Below, piece after piece: positions 8,302 to 15,808 of a stretch of 64,000 bases of DNA. Under the pieces are notes generated by a model, which was not told where the DNA came from, did no database searches, and saw only the letters and a program-made list of their open reading frames with translations. The stretch spans positions 1 to 64,000 of the forward strand of contig CAKQHO010000006.1 of NCBI GenBank assembly GCA_934234185.1, written 5' to 3'. The stretch's first letter is position 1, and the number at the start of each line of letters is the position of its first letter. This DNA comes from an uncultured Psychrobacillus sp. Lineage in GTDB: Bacteria; Bacillota; Bacilli; Bacillales_A; Planococcaceae. The translations under genes and the position numbers were made by a program.

Positions 8302-8393
8302 TCATACTTAATCTTTAGAAAGGCAGCTCTTTGTTCAACGAAACAAGGAGCTACCTTTCTTTAGAAGATTACACTTTGAATTTTTAAGTATGA
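8302..8393. repeat. nested inverted repeat, MITE-like or terminator
   Basis: The inner arms at 8318-8335 and 8342-8359 pair over 18 positions with only two G-U-type differences around a 6-nt loop. Outer arms TCATACTTAA (8302-8311) and TTAAGTATGA (8384-8393) are perfectly complementary. It follows the zinc-ribbon gene by 23 bp and may also end its transcript. Confidence 0.6.
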
Positions 8394-8507
8394 GATGCTT
8401 GGCAAAGCTGTTTGCCGCTACATTATTTTTTATTCACTTAGATAATTTTTTATGGGAGTCTTACTACATAAGCTATTATTTCAGACTCCAGAAAGTATAT
8501 AAATTTT

Positions 8508-8549
8508 AATACCATGAGCCCAGTGTCATTGGGTTTATGGTATTTTTTT
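8508..8549 (+). terminator. strong orphan terminator
   Basis: Arms 8508-8522 and 8530-8544 (AATACCATGAGCCCA / TGGGTTTATGGTATT), followed by a 7-T run. It lies 230 bp beyond the nearest upstream stop codon, so it may close an unannotated RNA or a long 3' leader of the zinc-ribbon gene. Confidence 0.7.
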
Positions 8550-8593
8550 GTGCAGCTCCAGTAGCTTCTTCTGTATTTACCAGTAAATTTACA

Positions 8594-8665
8594 TTACTTG
8601 CGGTTCAGAAGAGAATACTTGCGGTCACTAGTTACTTACTTGCACTTTTTTGTGTGTTACTTGCG
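8594..8665 (-). repeat. cluster of TTACTTGCG 9-mers
   Basis: Exact TTACTTGCG at 8594-8602 and 8657-8665, with variants ATACTTGCG (8615-8623) and TTACTTGCA (8636-8644). It is the reverse complement of the CGCAAGTAA unit that fills the array at 47.2-47.7 kb. Confidence 0.6.
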
Positions 8666-8733
8666 CTAGCGGTTCCTAGCTAGCTGCCAATCGAATCCTC
8701 AAATAATCCAATCAATGTTTTTCTTCACTCGAA

Positions 8734-8781
8734 AAAACTGTATAGTGTTTGTCTTATTAATTCCTTTTTCATTTTTATAAA
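8734..8781 (+). promoter_or_regulatory. candidate WYL-regulon operator and promoter, copy 1
   Basis: The 20-mer AAAACTGTATAGTGTTTGTC (8734-8753) contains the dyad AACnnTATAnnGTT (8736-8749). It is identical to the copy at 17084-17103. A -10-like TATAAA (8776-8781) begins 22 bp after it in place of a recognisable -35, which would suit an activator-dependent promoter. The first gene of the operon begins 68 bp downstream. Confidence 0.6.
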
Positions 8782-8820
8782 GTAATAGTAACGAATAACG
8801 ACAGGAAAGAAGGAATGTAT

Positions 8821-9957
8821 ATGAAACAAGCATGTGAGCTTTTAATAGAAATGGGCTGTATTTGGGCTTTTGAAACAAAGCATTTAGTGGGATACAAGCA
8901 AACGTTTAAGCACTTCGTTGGATATAAAACAAATGAAGAGGGAACTCTCCAGGTTGCTGCCATTATAGTGCCAAAAGAGGAGGAGCAGCATTTGCATGCT
9001 GTAATGGAAAGGAGTGAATCTCTGTCTAGATGGCTGTACATTGGAATGATGGAAGGGTGGAGCACCAAATGGCTGCTTGCGAGTACCGGAAAAGAGGTAG
9101 GGCAGCCACGCATAATCAGTGCTCATCGAACGTTTCAGACGGAGGTAGGCTTTAATATGGTGTACTTAACCTTATTAAGAGATTTACAGCCGTTCTCCTT
9201 TACACCAGACCAAATAAGACAATGTATCCGAGCATGGCATCTGCTACGCTGCTATTTACAAAGCATTAATCAGCTTGATAATTGGAGATTCCTACATAAT
9301 CCTTTCTTTCTAGCGCATATATGGAGAGAATGCCAGCTAGCGTGTGCCTATTTTGATGAGGAATTTCTTACGCTTATGAAGGAGGGTGTGATGGAGGTGG
9401 TCATCCCTCACATGGAGGCATTACCGGTAACAGGAGAACCAATTGCTAACTGTACTAGTATGTGGTTACACATGAGAGAAGGGGGACCAATTTATGCTGG
9501 TCAGGTAAAAATGGCAAGCGAAAATGCATTGAATGATACAAAGATTCATGGAAGAGTTCTTCATCTCCACGCTCATCACGGTGAATTCCTTCCCATGCTC
9601 ACAAAGAATGAGCATATTCGAAAAGCCGTTCATGTAGAAAGTGACCTGAAGGCATTTCCATATATAAAGCTAATGGGCATCATGCTGAATCGGTTAAACC
9701 ACCAGGTAATTACACAAGCACCTGAGCCAAACAGCAGCTTTGACTGGGTGATTGACAGATGCTCAGAGGAGGAAATAGATGTTCAAAAGTACTTGCCTTA
9801 CTTGAATTCGAACGGGAAAATACTTGTCTGGTTTGAGGATGATGAGCAATATGGTTATACAGTCTTCCAACGAGGAAATTCTCATGTAGATGTGCAGGTA
9901 GATTGGTCAGTAATGTATCAGCAAATCTATGATAAACAGAAAAAGGATGTGGAATGA
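8821..9957 (+). CDS. unknown protein with degenerate methyltransferase-like C-terminal half
   Basis: A 378-residue soluble protein of no family I can name, first gene of the putative WYL-controlled operon. The C-terminal half has the outline of a class I SAM-methyltransferase fold: RVLHLHAHHGEFL (about residues 245-257, in motif I position but lacking the Gly-rich loop), HVESD (about 271), SFDWVIDRCSEE (about 304) and YLNSNGKILVWFED (about 325). The missing Gly-rich loop suggests a non-catalytic or divergent enzyme. The N-terminal half is helical with many Trp and His. The ATG at 8821 sits 6 nt after AAGGA; an ATG at 8815 is too close to it. Its stop overlaps the next start (ATGA). Confidence 0.7.
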   Translation: MKQACELLIEMGCIWAFETKHLVGYKQTFKHFVGYKTNEEGTLQVAAIIVPKEEEQHLHAVMERSESLSRWLYIGMMEGWSTKWLLASTGKEVGQPRIISAHRTFQTEVGFNMVYLTLLRDLQPFSFTPDQIRQCIRAWHLLRCYLQSINQLDNWRFLHNPFFLAHIWRECQLACAYFDEEFLTLMKEGVMEVVIPHMEALPVTGEPIANCTSMWLHMREGGPIYAGQVKMASENALNDTKIHGRVLHLHAHHGEFLPMLTKNEHIRKAVHVESDLKAFPYIKLMGIMLNRLNHQVITQAPEPNSSFDWVIDRCSEEEIDVQKYLPYLNSNGKILVWFEDDEQYGYTVFQRGNSHVDVQVDWSVMYQQIYDKQKKDVE

Positions 9958-10310
9958 TGAGCATAATTATTTTAGTTATTCTTGCACTTTATGGCATTGG
10001 ATTAAGTATCTATTTCTACCATTGGAAGAACGAGGACATTGTACCTCTTATTATAGAGGTCAGGGGAGAGGCAATTCAGCTTGCTAAAACTGAGATGAGT
10101 TTATTGGAGCAAGTATTAAAAGAACTCCCTGTGAGGAAGCAAAATTACGAGCTTCACCTAGAGGGACTGGCTCAGGCGCAAAGAAGGCTAGAGGATTTAA
10201 TCTCAACTTTTACAGACATGGTGAACGAAGAGGATGCAATACTGGAAGAATTACAAGCACTGGAGATAACAGAGCAGATGGCGGTTGCCGCCTATAAAGA
10301 AAAGGAGTGA
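9954..10310 (+). CDS. single-span membrane protein with coiled coil
   Basis: A 118-residue protein: an N-terminal membrane helix (about residues 3-23) followed by a long, heptad-patterned charged helix (about 35-110) likely to form a coiled coil. There are no enzymatic motifs. The start codon overlaps the upstream stop (ATGA) and its end abuts the ribosome site of the PIN gene, so the three proteins are translationally linked. A structural or tethering partner for the membrane-anchored PIN protein is a reasonable inference. Not recognised as a known family. Confidence 0.7.
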   Translation: MMSIIILVILALYGIGLSIYFYHWKNEDIVPLIIEVRGEAIQLAKTEMSLLEQVLKELPVRKQNYELHLEGLAQAQRRLEDLISTFTDMVNEEDAILEELQALEITEQMAVAAYKEKE

Positions 10311-10315
10311 TATCT

Positions 10316-11362
10316 ATGTGGGATATTATAGTGGCGATTTTTATGCCGATTTTATTGCTAATCCTAATAGGTTTTATCTTATTGATAGAAGTTGCGTTAT
10401 TAGTTGAATCAGTGGAAAAGAAACCTGCATTTCCTAGACTGGCAAGTCTCATCAGCCCGTTATATGCAATGCGAGCAATCTATGGAAATGAGCTGGGAGA
10501 GGGAGACATACGATATATCCTTAAGAAAGGCTTTCTTTTTCTGTATTTCTTTGCAGTGATCAATCTTTTTCTCTATATGGATATCCCGATACTTGGGGGG
10601 ATAGGGAAGTGGTTCCTGTTTGTACCATTCCTCTGCTTTGTCCTTTTCTCTCGCATTTGGGTCTGGGGTCTACTCACCCTATGGATCAGTGAGGAGAAGA
10701 CGCTGGAAAAATTGGTTCTGGAGCAGGAGAAGATGGCCAATAGGATTGAACCGTTGTATAAAGAAGTAATGGAGATGAAGAACTTGTTAATGCAAAAATA
10801 TGAGCATTACAAGGATAGGAATACGCTGCTTCATGAACTAGAGTACGACTTGGAAGACTTAAGAATGGATATGGAGGATGAAAAGAAACGTATTCAGCAA
10901 ATTTATCAAACAGTAGAGGAAAATCTGCGTAGTATTCACGAGCTGCCTATGGAGGTACAAGTTGCGATCGATACGAACGTCCTGATGGAATGGGATGATT
11001 ATCTGTTGGATGCATTGCGTGAGCGAAGTATTCTGATCAGCAAGCGGGTGCAGCGAGAGCTCGACCAAAACAAGACGAAGGAAGACCCGAAGGTGGAATA
11101 TAAGGCTAGGCGCGGAATCCGTTATCTGCTATCACTGCCTGCAGAAAGCTATCGTTTTGTGAACGGAGATTGGAATGAGCGGCTACTAAAGGAAAACGGG
11201 TTATCCAGCCAATGGGAGGATGAAAAGATTTTAGCGGATTATTTAACCTGTAAGCTAAAGGGACAGCAAATCTGTATTGCTTCTAGTGATGCGAACTTTC
11301 TCATTAGTGCGAAGCCCTTGTTTCCTATTTTAGGAATAAAGAACCCGAAAATATTCCGATAA
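10316..11362 (+). CDS. membrane-anchored PIN-domain ribonuclease
   Basis: A 348-residue protein in three parts: N-terminal membrane helices (about residues 5-30, 70-90 and 98-122), a long coiled coil (about 125-210), and a C-terminal PIN domain. PIN acidic residues are visible: D219 in AIDTNVLM, E248 in VQRELDQ, D302/D308 in WEDEKILADYL and D325 in ASSDANFL, the set that binds Mg or Mn in PIN ribonucleases. Active-site residues look complete. No VapB-type antitoxin gene is adjacent. The ATG at 10316 follows AAAGGAG by 8 nt; a GTG at 10307 overlaps the previous stop but lies inside that site. Nuclease action at the membrane is inference from the domains. Confidence 0.8.
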   Translation: MWDIIVAIFMPILLLILIGFILLIEVALLVESVEKKPAFPRLASLISPLYAMRAIYGNELGEGDIRYILKKGFLFLYFFAVINLFLYMDIPILGGIGKWFLFVPFLCFVLFSRIWVWGLLTLWISEEKTLEKLVLEQEKMANRIEPLYKEVMEMKNLLMQKYEHYKDRNTLLHELEYDLEDLRMDMEDEKKRIQQIYQTVEENLRSIHELPMEVQVAIDTNVLMEWDDYLLDALRERSILISKRVQRELDQNKTKEDPKVEYKARRGIRYLLSLPAESYRFVNGDWNERLLKENGLSSQWEDEKILADYLTCKLKGQQICIASSDANFLISAKPLFPILGIKNPKIFR

Positions 11363-11386
11363 AATAATTAGATTATTCAAATTGCA

Positions 11387-11395
11387 TGGTACAAT
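11387..11395 (+). promoter_or_regulatory. extended -10 promoter before the TPR-HEPN gene
   Basis: TGGTACAAT provides an extended -10 (TGnTACAAT), about 28 bp before the ATG at 11423. The -35 is weak. It may give the TPR-HEPN gene an expression route of its own besides read-through. Confidence 0.4.
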
Positions 11396-11422
11396 TATAG
11401 GTAAAAGGGAGGGAGTGCTCAT

Positions 11423-13438
11423 ATGTCTGCTAGAACTGGATTGTTCATATTTGATAAAGATAGGGGAAATTTAGTAGAGGCGAAGGATGATCATGAATAT
11501 ATCCATTTATATTTAAAAATGGCAGGCCCATCAAAGTTAGTGGAGGCTCATTCAGCACTCGGTGATGCCTATTTGGGCATACATAATTATCCTTCAGCAG
11601 AGAATATATTTGAAACCTTAAAGGAATACGATGCACTGGATGAGGCATCTATAGGCCTCGCCAAAATTCATCGGGCAAAGGGGGAGAACGAAAAGGCTCT
11701 TCGACTGCTCCAACTGGCTGATAAAAATGCAAAATCCCATTATGAGCAAGCCAGCATTTATTATGAACGCATGGAGATAGATCAAGCAATTCAAAGCATT
11801 GAGAAGGCAGTTTTATATGACGGCTTCAATAAAGAGTATCATCATTTACGGGGGAAGCTGTACGAGGAAATCTATCGTTTAGACCAAACGAATCTATCTG
11901 CATTGGAAGCACTTCTCTATAGCTATCAACTATATTATGAAGAAACGATTCAACAACGTCTAAAGAGGGATTTTTTATCGGTCGAAGTAGAAGACACTCA
12001 TTTTCCATTATTTCTTACTTATATGCTGAGCAGTGGAAATGAAGCTGTCGCCATTGAGCATATCGATGCTTTTCTCTCGTTGTTTCCAGTATCCAATTCG
12101 TTGAAATTAGAGAAATTCATCCATCAGAAACTTGCGATACCTATAGAGCTGTTAGTAGATTTAACCGATAGTAGTGAGGGTCTACATAAAAAGCAACAGC
12201 TATTAAATGAAGCGAAAAAACTCTATCGTCGGCTGATCCCACTTTTATATGAGCTGAAGACCCATAGCTACTTGTTACTTGGAGAGCGTCAAGAAGCGCT
12301 AGATGCCTTTAGACAAGCTCAGAAATTTACTCTTATGAGTCCCACACTCTCAGCCTTAAAGGAAACATTGCAACATAATCCTACCATAGAAATGTTCCAG
12401 CTTACATTTGATCCAGATCCTTATTACTCTTATATTAATACCCTTCACGAGGGAATAGAAAAGGAGATGGAGCAGTTAAAAGGCTTTATATTTGAAGCTT
12501 CTGTAAACTTCTACATTGAAAAACTAGAAAGCATGCAGCAGGATTTAAAGGTGCAGTTACTAGACTCTACAGGAGAGGAAGTCGCACGTACAACAGAGAA
12601 GCTTGCACTGCTTAGAAAAATTAAAATTGAAAGACTTTTCAAGCAAATGCTTATGTCAGAACAAGAAGCAAAGCAATGTATCAAAACGATGTTAGTGGAA
12701 ACGAAGAACAGATTGGAAAAAGATTATGCAACATCAAAAGAGAGTGCTGCTAAGCATTTTCCCCAAAATGTTTCCAAGCTTAATTCACCAATGGAGCATT
12801 TTAAAAGTATTGACTTACTTGATGATAATTGGAATCGAAAAATCATTTTGCCTGCGATAGGGAAGAAATTTTCCCCTAAAGATATCGAAGAAATGGATAA
12901 AGTCACCAATCTATGGATAAAGTCCGAAAAGTATTATGCACTTCTAGAAAATATTATTCAAAATGATCCTCGTAATGCGAATGTGATGGTGGATTCTTAT
13001 TTTAAAACGATGGAGGTATGGTTAGTAAAGCTTCTGGGTGAAATAAGCTTTGGAGCGAAGCTATCTAAAAAAGAGAAATCATACACAGTTGGTCAGGACC
13101 TAGAATTTTATAAGATTACTGATCTAGGAGATTACTTATATTTCATCAAAAATTTTCATCATACAAATAGACAGCTTATGAATAGACATCCATTAAAACA
13201 GAACAGAAGCTTTCCTTCTGATTACTTGCTAAAGGTGTTTACGCAATTTCGAAACTATCGCAATCAATCAGCCCATAAAGTGAGTTTTACTTATGAGGAG
13301 GCAAAGAGGGTTCGTCAAGAATTTTATAAGGTGATTGTATTAGCAATGGATTCCCTCAAACTATTGGATGACGCAATAATTCAAAGAAATGAAAGAGAGC
13401 TCCGTGCCTTAGCAAAGGAGCCAGTGGAGTCTAATTAG
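11423..13438 (+). CDS. TPR-repeat protein with C-terminal HEPN-type motif
   Basis: A 671-residue soluble protein. Residues about 40-330 carry helical repeats with TPR character (SALGDAYLGIHNYPSAENIFETL, EQASIYYERMEIDQAIQSIEKAV). A central coiled-coil region follows (about 345-450). The C-terminal part ends in an all-helical domain with FRNYRNQSAHKVSF, containing R613-x4-H618, the RX4-6H motif of HEPN ribonucleases. Lengths and family are unknown to me. It starts 60 bp after the PIN gene behind a GGGAGGG ribosome site, and a strong terminator closes the unit. A TPR sensor coupled to an RNase effector is a plausible reading, not a demonstrated one. Confidence 0.75.
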   Translation: MSARTGLFIFDKDRGNLVEAKDDHEYIHLYLKMAGPSKLVEAHSALGDAYLGIHNYPSAENIFETLKEYDALDEASIGLAKIHRAKGENEKALRLLQLADKNAKSHYEQASIYYERMEIDQAIQSIEKAVLYDGFNKEYHHLRGKLYEEIYRLDQTNLSALEALLYSYQLYYEETIQQRLKRDFLSVEVEDTHFPLFLTYMLSSGNEAVAIEHIDAFLSLFPVSNSLKLEKFIHQKLAIPIELLVDLTDSSEGLHKKQQLLNEAKKLYRRLIPLLYELKTHSYLLLGERQEALDAFRQAQKFTLMSPTLSALKETLQHNPTIEMFQLTFDPDPYYSYINTLHEGIEKEMEQLKGFIFEASVNFYIEKLESMQQDLKVQLLDSTGEEVARTTEKLALLRKIKIERLFKQMLMSEQEAKQCIKTMLVETKNRLEKDYATSKESAAKHFPQNVSKLNSPMEHFKSIDLLDDNWNRKIILPAIGKKFSPKDIEEMDKVTNLWIKSEKYYALLENIIQNDPRNANVMVDSYFKTMEVWLVKLLGEISFGAKLSKKEKSYTVGQDLEFYKITDLGDYLYFIKNFHHTNRQLMNRHPLKQNRSFPSDYLLKVFTQFRNYRNQSAHKVSFTYEEAKRVRQEFYKVIVLAMDSLKLLDDAIIQRNERELRALAKEPVESN

Positions 13439-13463
13439 TTTCGGTTTTACAGCTTCTATTTTG

Positions 13464-13496
13464 GCTCGCGAAATTGCATCTTCGCGAGCTGTTTTT
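13464..13496 (+). terminator. terminator after the TPR-HEPN gene
   Basis: Arms 13464-13472 and 13481-13489 (GCTCGCGAA / TTCGCGAGC), loop of 8, followed by TGTTTTT. It closes the accessory operon. Confidence 0.8.
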
Positions 13497-13588
13497 AAGG
13501 AATAAGAGGGAAATCTTCCTTTATTCAATAGCTAAATACATAAAAATGAGCTGGAATACTTTTTCTAACGACGTAATGTTCAAACTAT

Positions 13589-14029
13589 TTAATTCATATT
13601 AAAAATCGCCTTTCCAGTATCCTTATTTATTGGTAATGAAGAATGTTCGTGAGTTATAATCCAGGAATCATTTACTTTTTTTAAACCGAACGTGAATCGA
13701 TTTGTTAGATGACGAAGTTTTTCTCCTGTTTCTACATTTTGAGCAGAAAAAGTAACGGAACCATAGACAAATGCCAAATTCACGTTTTCTTCAATCACTA
13801 AGTCATTGAAATCAACAGTAAGCAAAACACCATCCGCCCTTAACCCATTAAACCACTCCTCCACAGTTTCCTTCCAAGAAAAAATCCCTTTAGATTCCCA
13901 GTCAACCCAGCAATCATAAATGTGGATATCTGGCCCATAAATGGTTAGGAATCCTTCCAAATCTTTTTCGTAAACCGAAGACTTGTAATTTTCCAGCACA
14001 TCTTGAACTTTATTAAAGTTAATACTCAT
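13589..14029 (-). CDS. SnoaL-like / DUF4440-type small protein
   Basis: A 146-residue protein of the NTF2-like superfamily: an N-terminal helix pair (VQDVLENYKSSVYEKDLEGFLTIYGPDIHIYDCW), then beta-strands including AFVYGSVTFSAQ and NRFTFGLKKVNDSWIITHEHSSLP, the usual SnoaL/ketosteroid-isomerase-type cone. Members bind or isomerise small ligands, but the substrate here cannot be read from sequence. The ATG at 14029 has an AGGGGAG site 6-7 nt upstream; the frame also has a TTG one codon earlier. Monocistronic, convergent with the TPR-HEPN gene. Confidence 0.75.
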   Translation of the reverse strand: MSINFNKVQDVLENYKSSVYEKDLEGFLTIYGPDIHIYDCWVDWESKGIFSWKETVEEWFNGLRADGVLLTVDFNDLVIEENVNLAFVYGSVTFSAQNVETGEKLRHLTNRFTFGLKKVNDSWIITHEHSSLPINKDTGKAIFNMN

Positions 14030-14139
14030 CAAATTCTCCCCTTTATTCTTGATTTAAACTTTCCATATAGATTCTCTATAACTACCATTTTTTCCTTTTT
14101 CAACAATACTGACACTTTCTTCAATCAAAAGTTCAGCAT

Positions 14140-14172
14140 AAAAGGGCATTAATCCTTCTCGGATCAATGCCC
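14140..14172 (-). terminator. terminator of the kinase-like gene
   Basis: Arms 14144-14155 and 14161-14172 (GGGCATTAATCC / GGATCAATGCCC) with a short U-run on the minus strand from the A-tract at 14140-14143. Confidence 0.65.
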
Positions 14173-14193
14173 CTGTTAGTTGAAGTACACTAT

Positions 14194-14832
14194 TCACATA
14201 CCTTTTTCAAGTATATAGTTTTCATTTGAATTTTTTAAAACTATATCGAAATTCTGATGATAAGGATGCATAAATAACTCATATTGAATTCTACGCTGTT
14301 CATGAGATTTTCTTAAATAATTTATATCTGTTCCTCTTTCAGAAACATCACGTATACCCCTTCTCAAAAGCTCGGTTTCTCCATCTGTATGTAAGTAAAT
14401 TTTTAAATCATACAAATTTGGATCTGTAAAGGCAACGGTCATTCCTTCTATAATACTAACTTTGTTTTGTGAAGAAACTAACTTACTCTCTGTATAATTC
14501 GTGGCTATTGTATAAAAGTCTAAAGCATCTTTCACCATATGAACATCTCTCTCTAATGCATATATATGATGGGCAGCAGGATGACAGGCTGTCATTTTAT
14601 CTTGATGGTGTTGATTCTTGTATTCATAGCTGATTACAGTATACTTCCTAAGATGAGAGCCAATTATATATGGGTCCGTATTGATATAATTTACATCTTC
14701 ATGTCTCAGAAGTTTTATAAGATTATGGGCAAATTTTGTCTTTCCAGATGCACCATGACCCGAAATCCCAATGATGATTTTTTCATCCTTACTATTAACC
14801 AATTCGGCTATCTTATGTAGAATATTTTCCAT
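14194..14832 (-). CDS. uridine-kinase-like P-loop NTPase
   Basis: A 212-residue P-loop kinase of the uridine kinase/phosphoribulokinase type. Walker A is GISGHGASGKTKF (about residues 21-33), followed by YINTDPYI (about 49-56, the DxxY-like acceptor region) and SIIEGMTVAF (Walker B-like). Length matches uridine kinases, but the substrate-binding segment is divergent, so the true substrate may be another nucleoside or a small hydroxylated compound. It has its own GGGGAAAA ribosome region and a terminator, and is probably monocistronic. Confidence 0.7.
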   Translation of the reverse strand: MENILHKIAELVNSKDEKIIIGISGHGASGKTKFAHNLIKLLRHEDVNYINTDPYIIGSHLRKYTVISYEYKNQHHQDKMTACHPAAHHIYALERDVHMVKDALDFYTIATNYTESKLVSSQNKVSIIEGMTVAFTDPNLYDLKIYLHTDGETELLRRGIRDVSERGTDINYLRKSHEQRRIQYELFMHPYHQNFDIVLKNSNENYILEKGM

Positions 14833-14974
14833 TTTTCCCCTCCGTTGGCTTTATTAATACTGGCTTTAGCAATAGCTAAACTTCAACATACTAAGGTGCA
14901 CTGATAGTTTAAGTGTAACATTTCAGCAAAACCACCTCATGAAAAATCTACCCAAGCTTACAAACAGATAATGA

Positions 14975-15808
14975 TTATAGAGAGTCCTCCGTTATCTTTT
15001 CCTCCTGATATCTCCGTAAGGCATTTTGGCTCGTTTGAAATAGCTTTTGCTGAATGTCCTTAGGTTCAGTCACGAATATATGGGGACCAAATTCACGTAT
15101 TTGGGATAAGAGGAAGCCCTCATCCTCTGGAGCGTAGTATATTTTCATATAAAGTGTGCTGTCCTTCCGTATGACTTCTTTTTGGAAACGGCTGAAGCCT
15201 TGAATAAACCATTGCTCATCCATCCCTTCGTAACGAGGCTGTATACGTAATGTGAGACTGTCCAGTGTTTTGACGGTTTCTGCGAGTTCCTCCCAAAGCT
15301 GTTGGTGGAGAGCAGGGGCTACCTCTAGTGAATCGACGTCATGAATGAGGACAAGGGGGGTCCTTCTCCGCCGCTCCTCTAATGTTCCTTCCTCGATTCT
15401 CATCCACCATACATACCAGCTTTGATGCTGAACAGAGAAATAGAGCTTGTAGGGTATGCCTGCTTCTGTGAATTCTTCTCCTGTACGGAAAGAGTATGTG
15501 ATGGTCATTCCTTGGGCTTCTTCTATCATAGAGCGAAGCAAGGGAACAAGGTGGCCATTAGGCTCCTCGTTTTTTGGCTTTCTTTTCAGGACAAATGCTT
15601 GACCGAGCTGCTGGTTAGCTGGGAGAAGCTCTAATAAACTGTTTTTTTCTTCACTTGATAAAAAAGAATGTACTTTTTCTTGATTCAGCATATAAGAGAG
15701 CCACTCTTCCTCTGTAGTGGTAAGTGGCACGACGGGGGAAAGCTTTGCGCCTTGCTTTTCCTTTAAATAGGTTAAAAAATTTGGATCATTGTAAGGATGC
15801 ATAATCAC
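14975..15808 (-). CDS. WYL-domain regulator, second of a tandem pair
   Basis: A 277-residue protein with a WYL-type ligand-binding fold (SWYVWWMRIEEG) and a C-terminal WCX-like region, but no obvious N-terminal helix-turn-helix. The GTG start at 15808 lies 9 nt after GGAGG and overlaps the upstream WYL gene by 23 bp; an in-frame ATG exists at 15802. Overlap implies co-translation, and the pair may form a heterodimer as PafB and PafC do in actinobacteria. WYL proteins sense nucleic acids or nucleotides and often govern stress or anti-phage genes (family knowledge). Confidence 0.75.
   Translation of the reverse strand: MIMHPYNDPNFLTYLKEKQGAKLSPVVPLTTTEEEWLSYMLNQEKVHSFLSSEEKNSLLELLPANQQLGQAFVLKRKPKNEEPNGHLVPLLRSMIEEAQGMTITYSFRTGEEFTEAGIPYKLYFSVQHQSWYVWWMRIEEGTLEERRRRTPLVLIHDVDSLEVAPALHQQLWEELAETVKTLDSLTLRIQPRYEGMDEQWFIQGFSRFQKEVIRKDSTLYMKIYYAPEDEGFLLSQIREFGPHIFVTEPKDIQQKLFQTSQNALRRYQEEKITEDSL

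Larger units (their letters stand above)
8280..8733. other. structured gene-free interval with nested hairpins and orphan terminator
   Basis: No protein gene seen. It contains a nested palindrome (8302-8393), a small hairpin GGCAAAGCTGTTTGCC (8402-8417), GGAGTCT...AGACTCC arms near 8454-8492, a clear terminator (8508-8549), and a cluster of TTACTTGCG-like 9-mers (8594-8665). A small RNA between 8400 and 8549 is possible but unproven. Confidence 0.45.
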
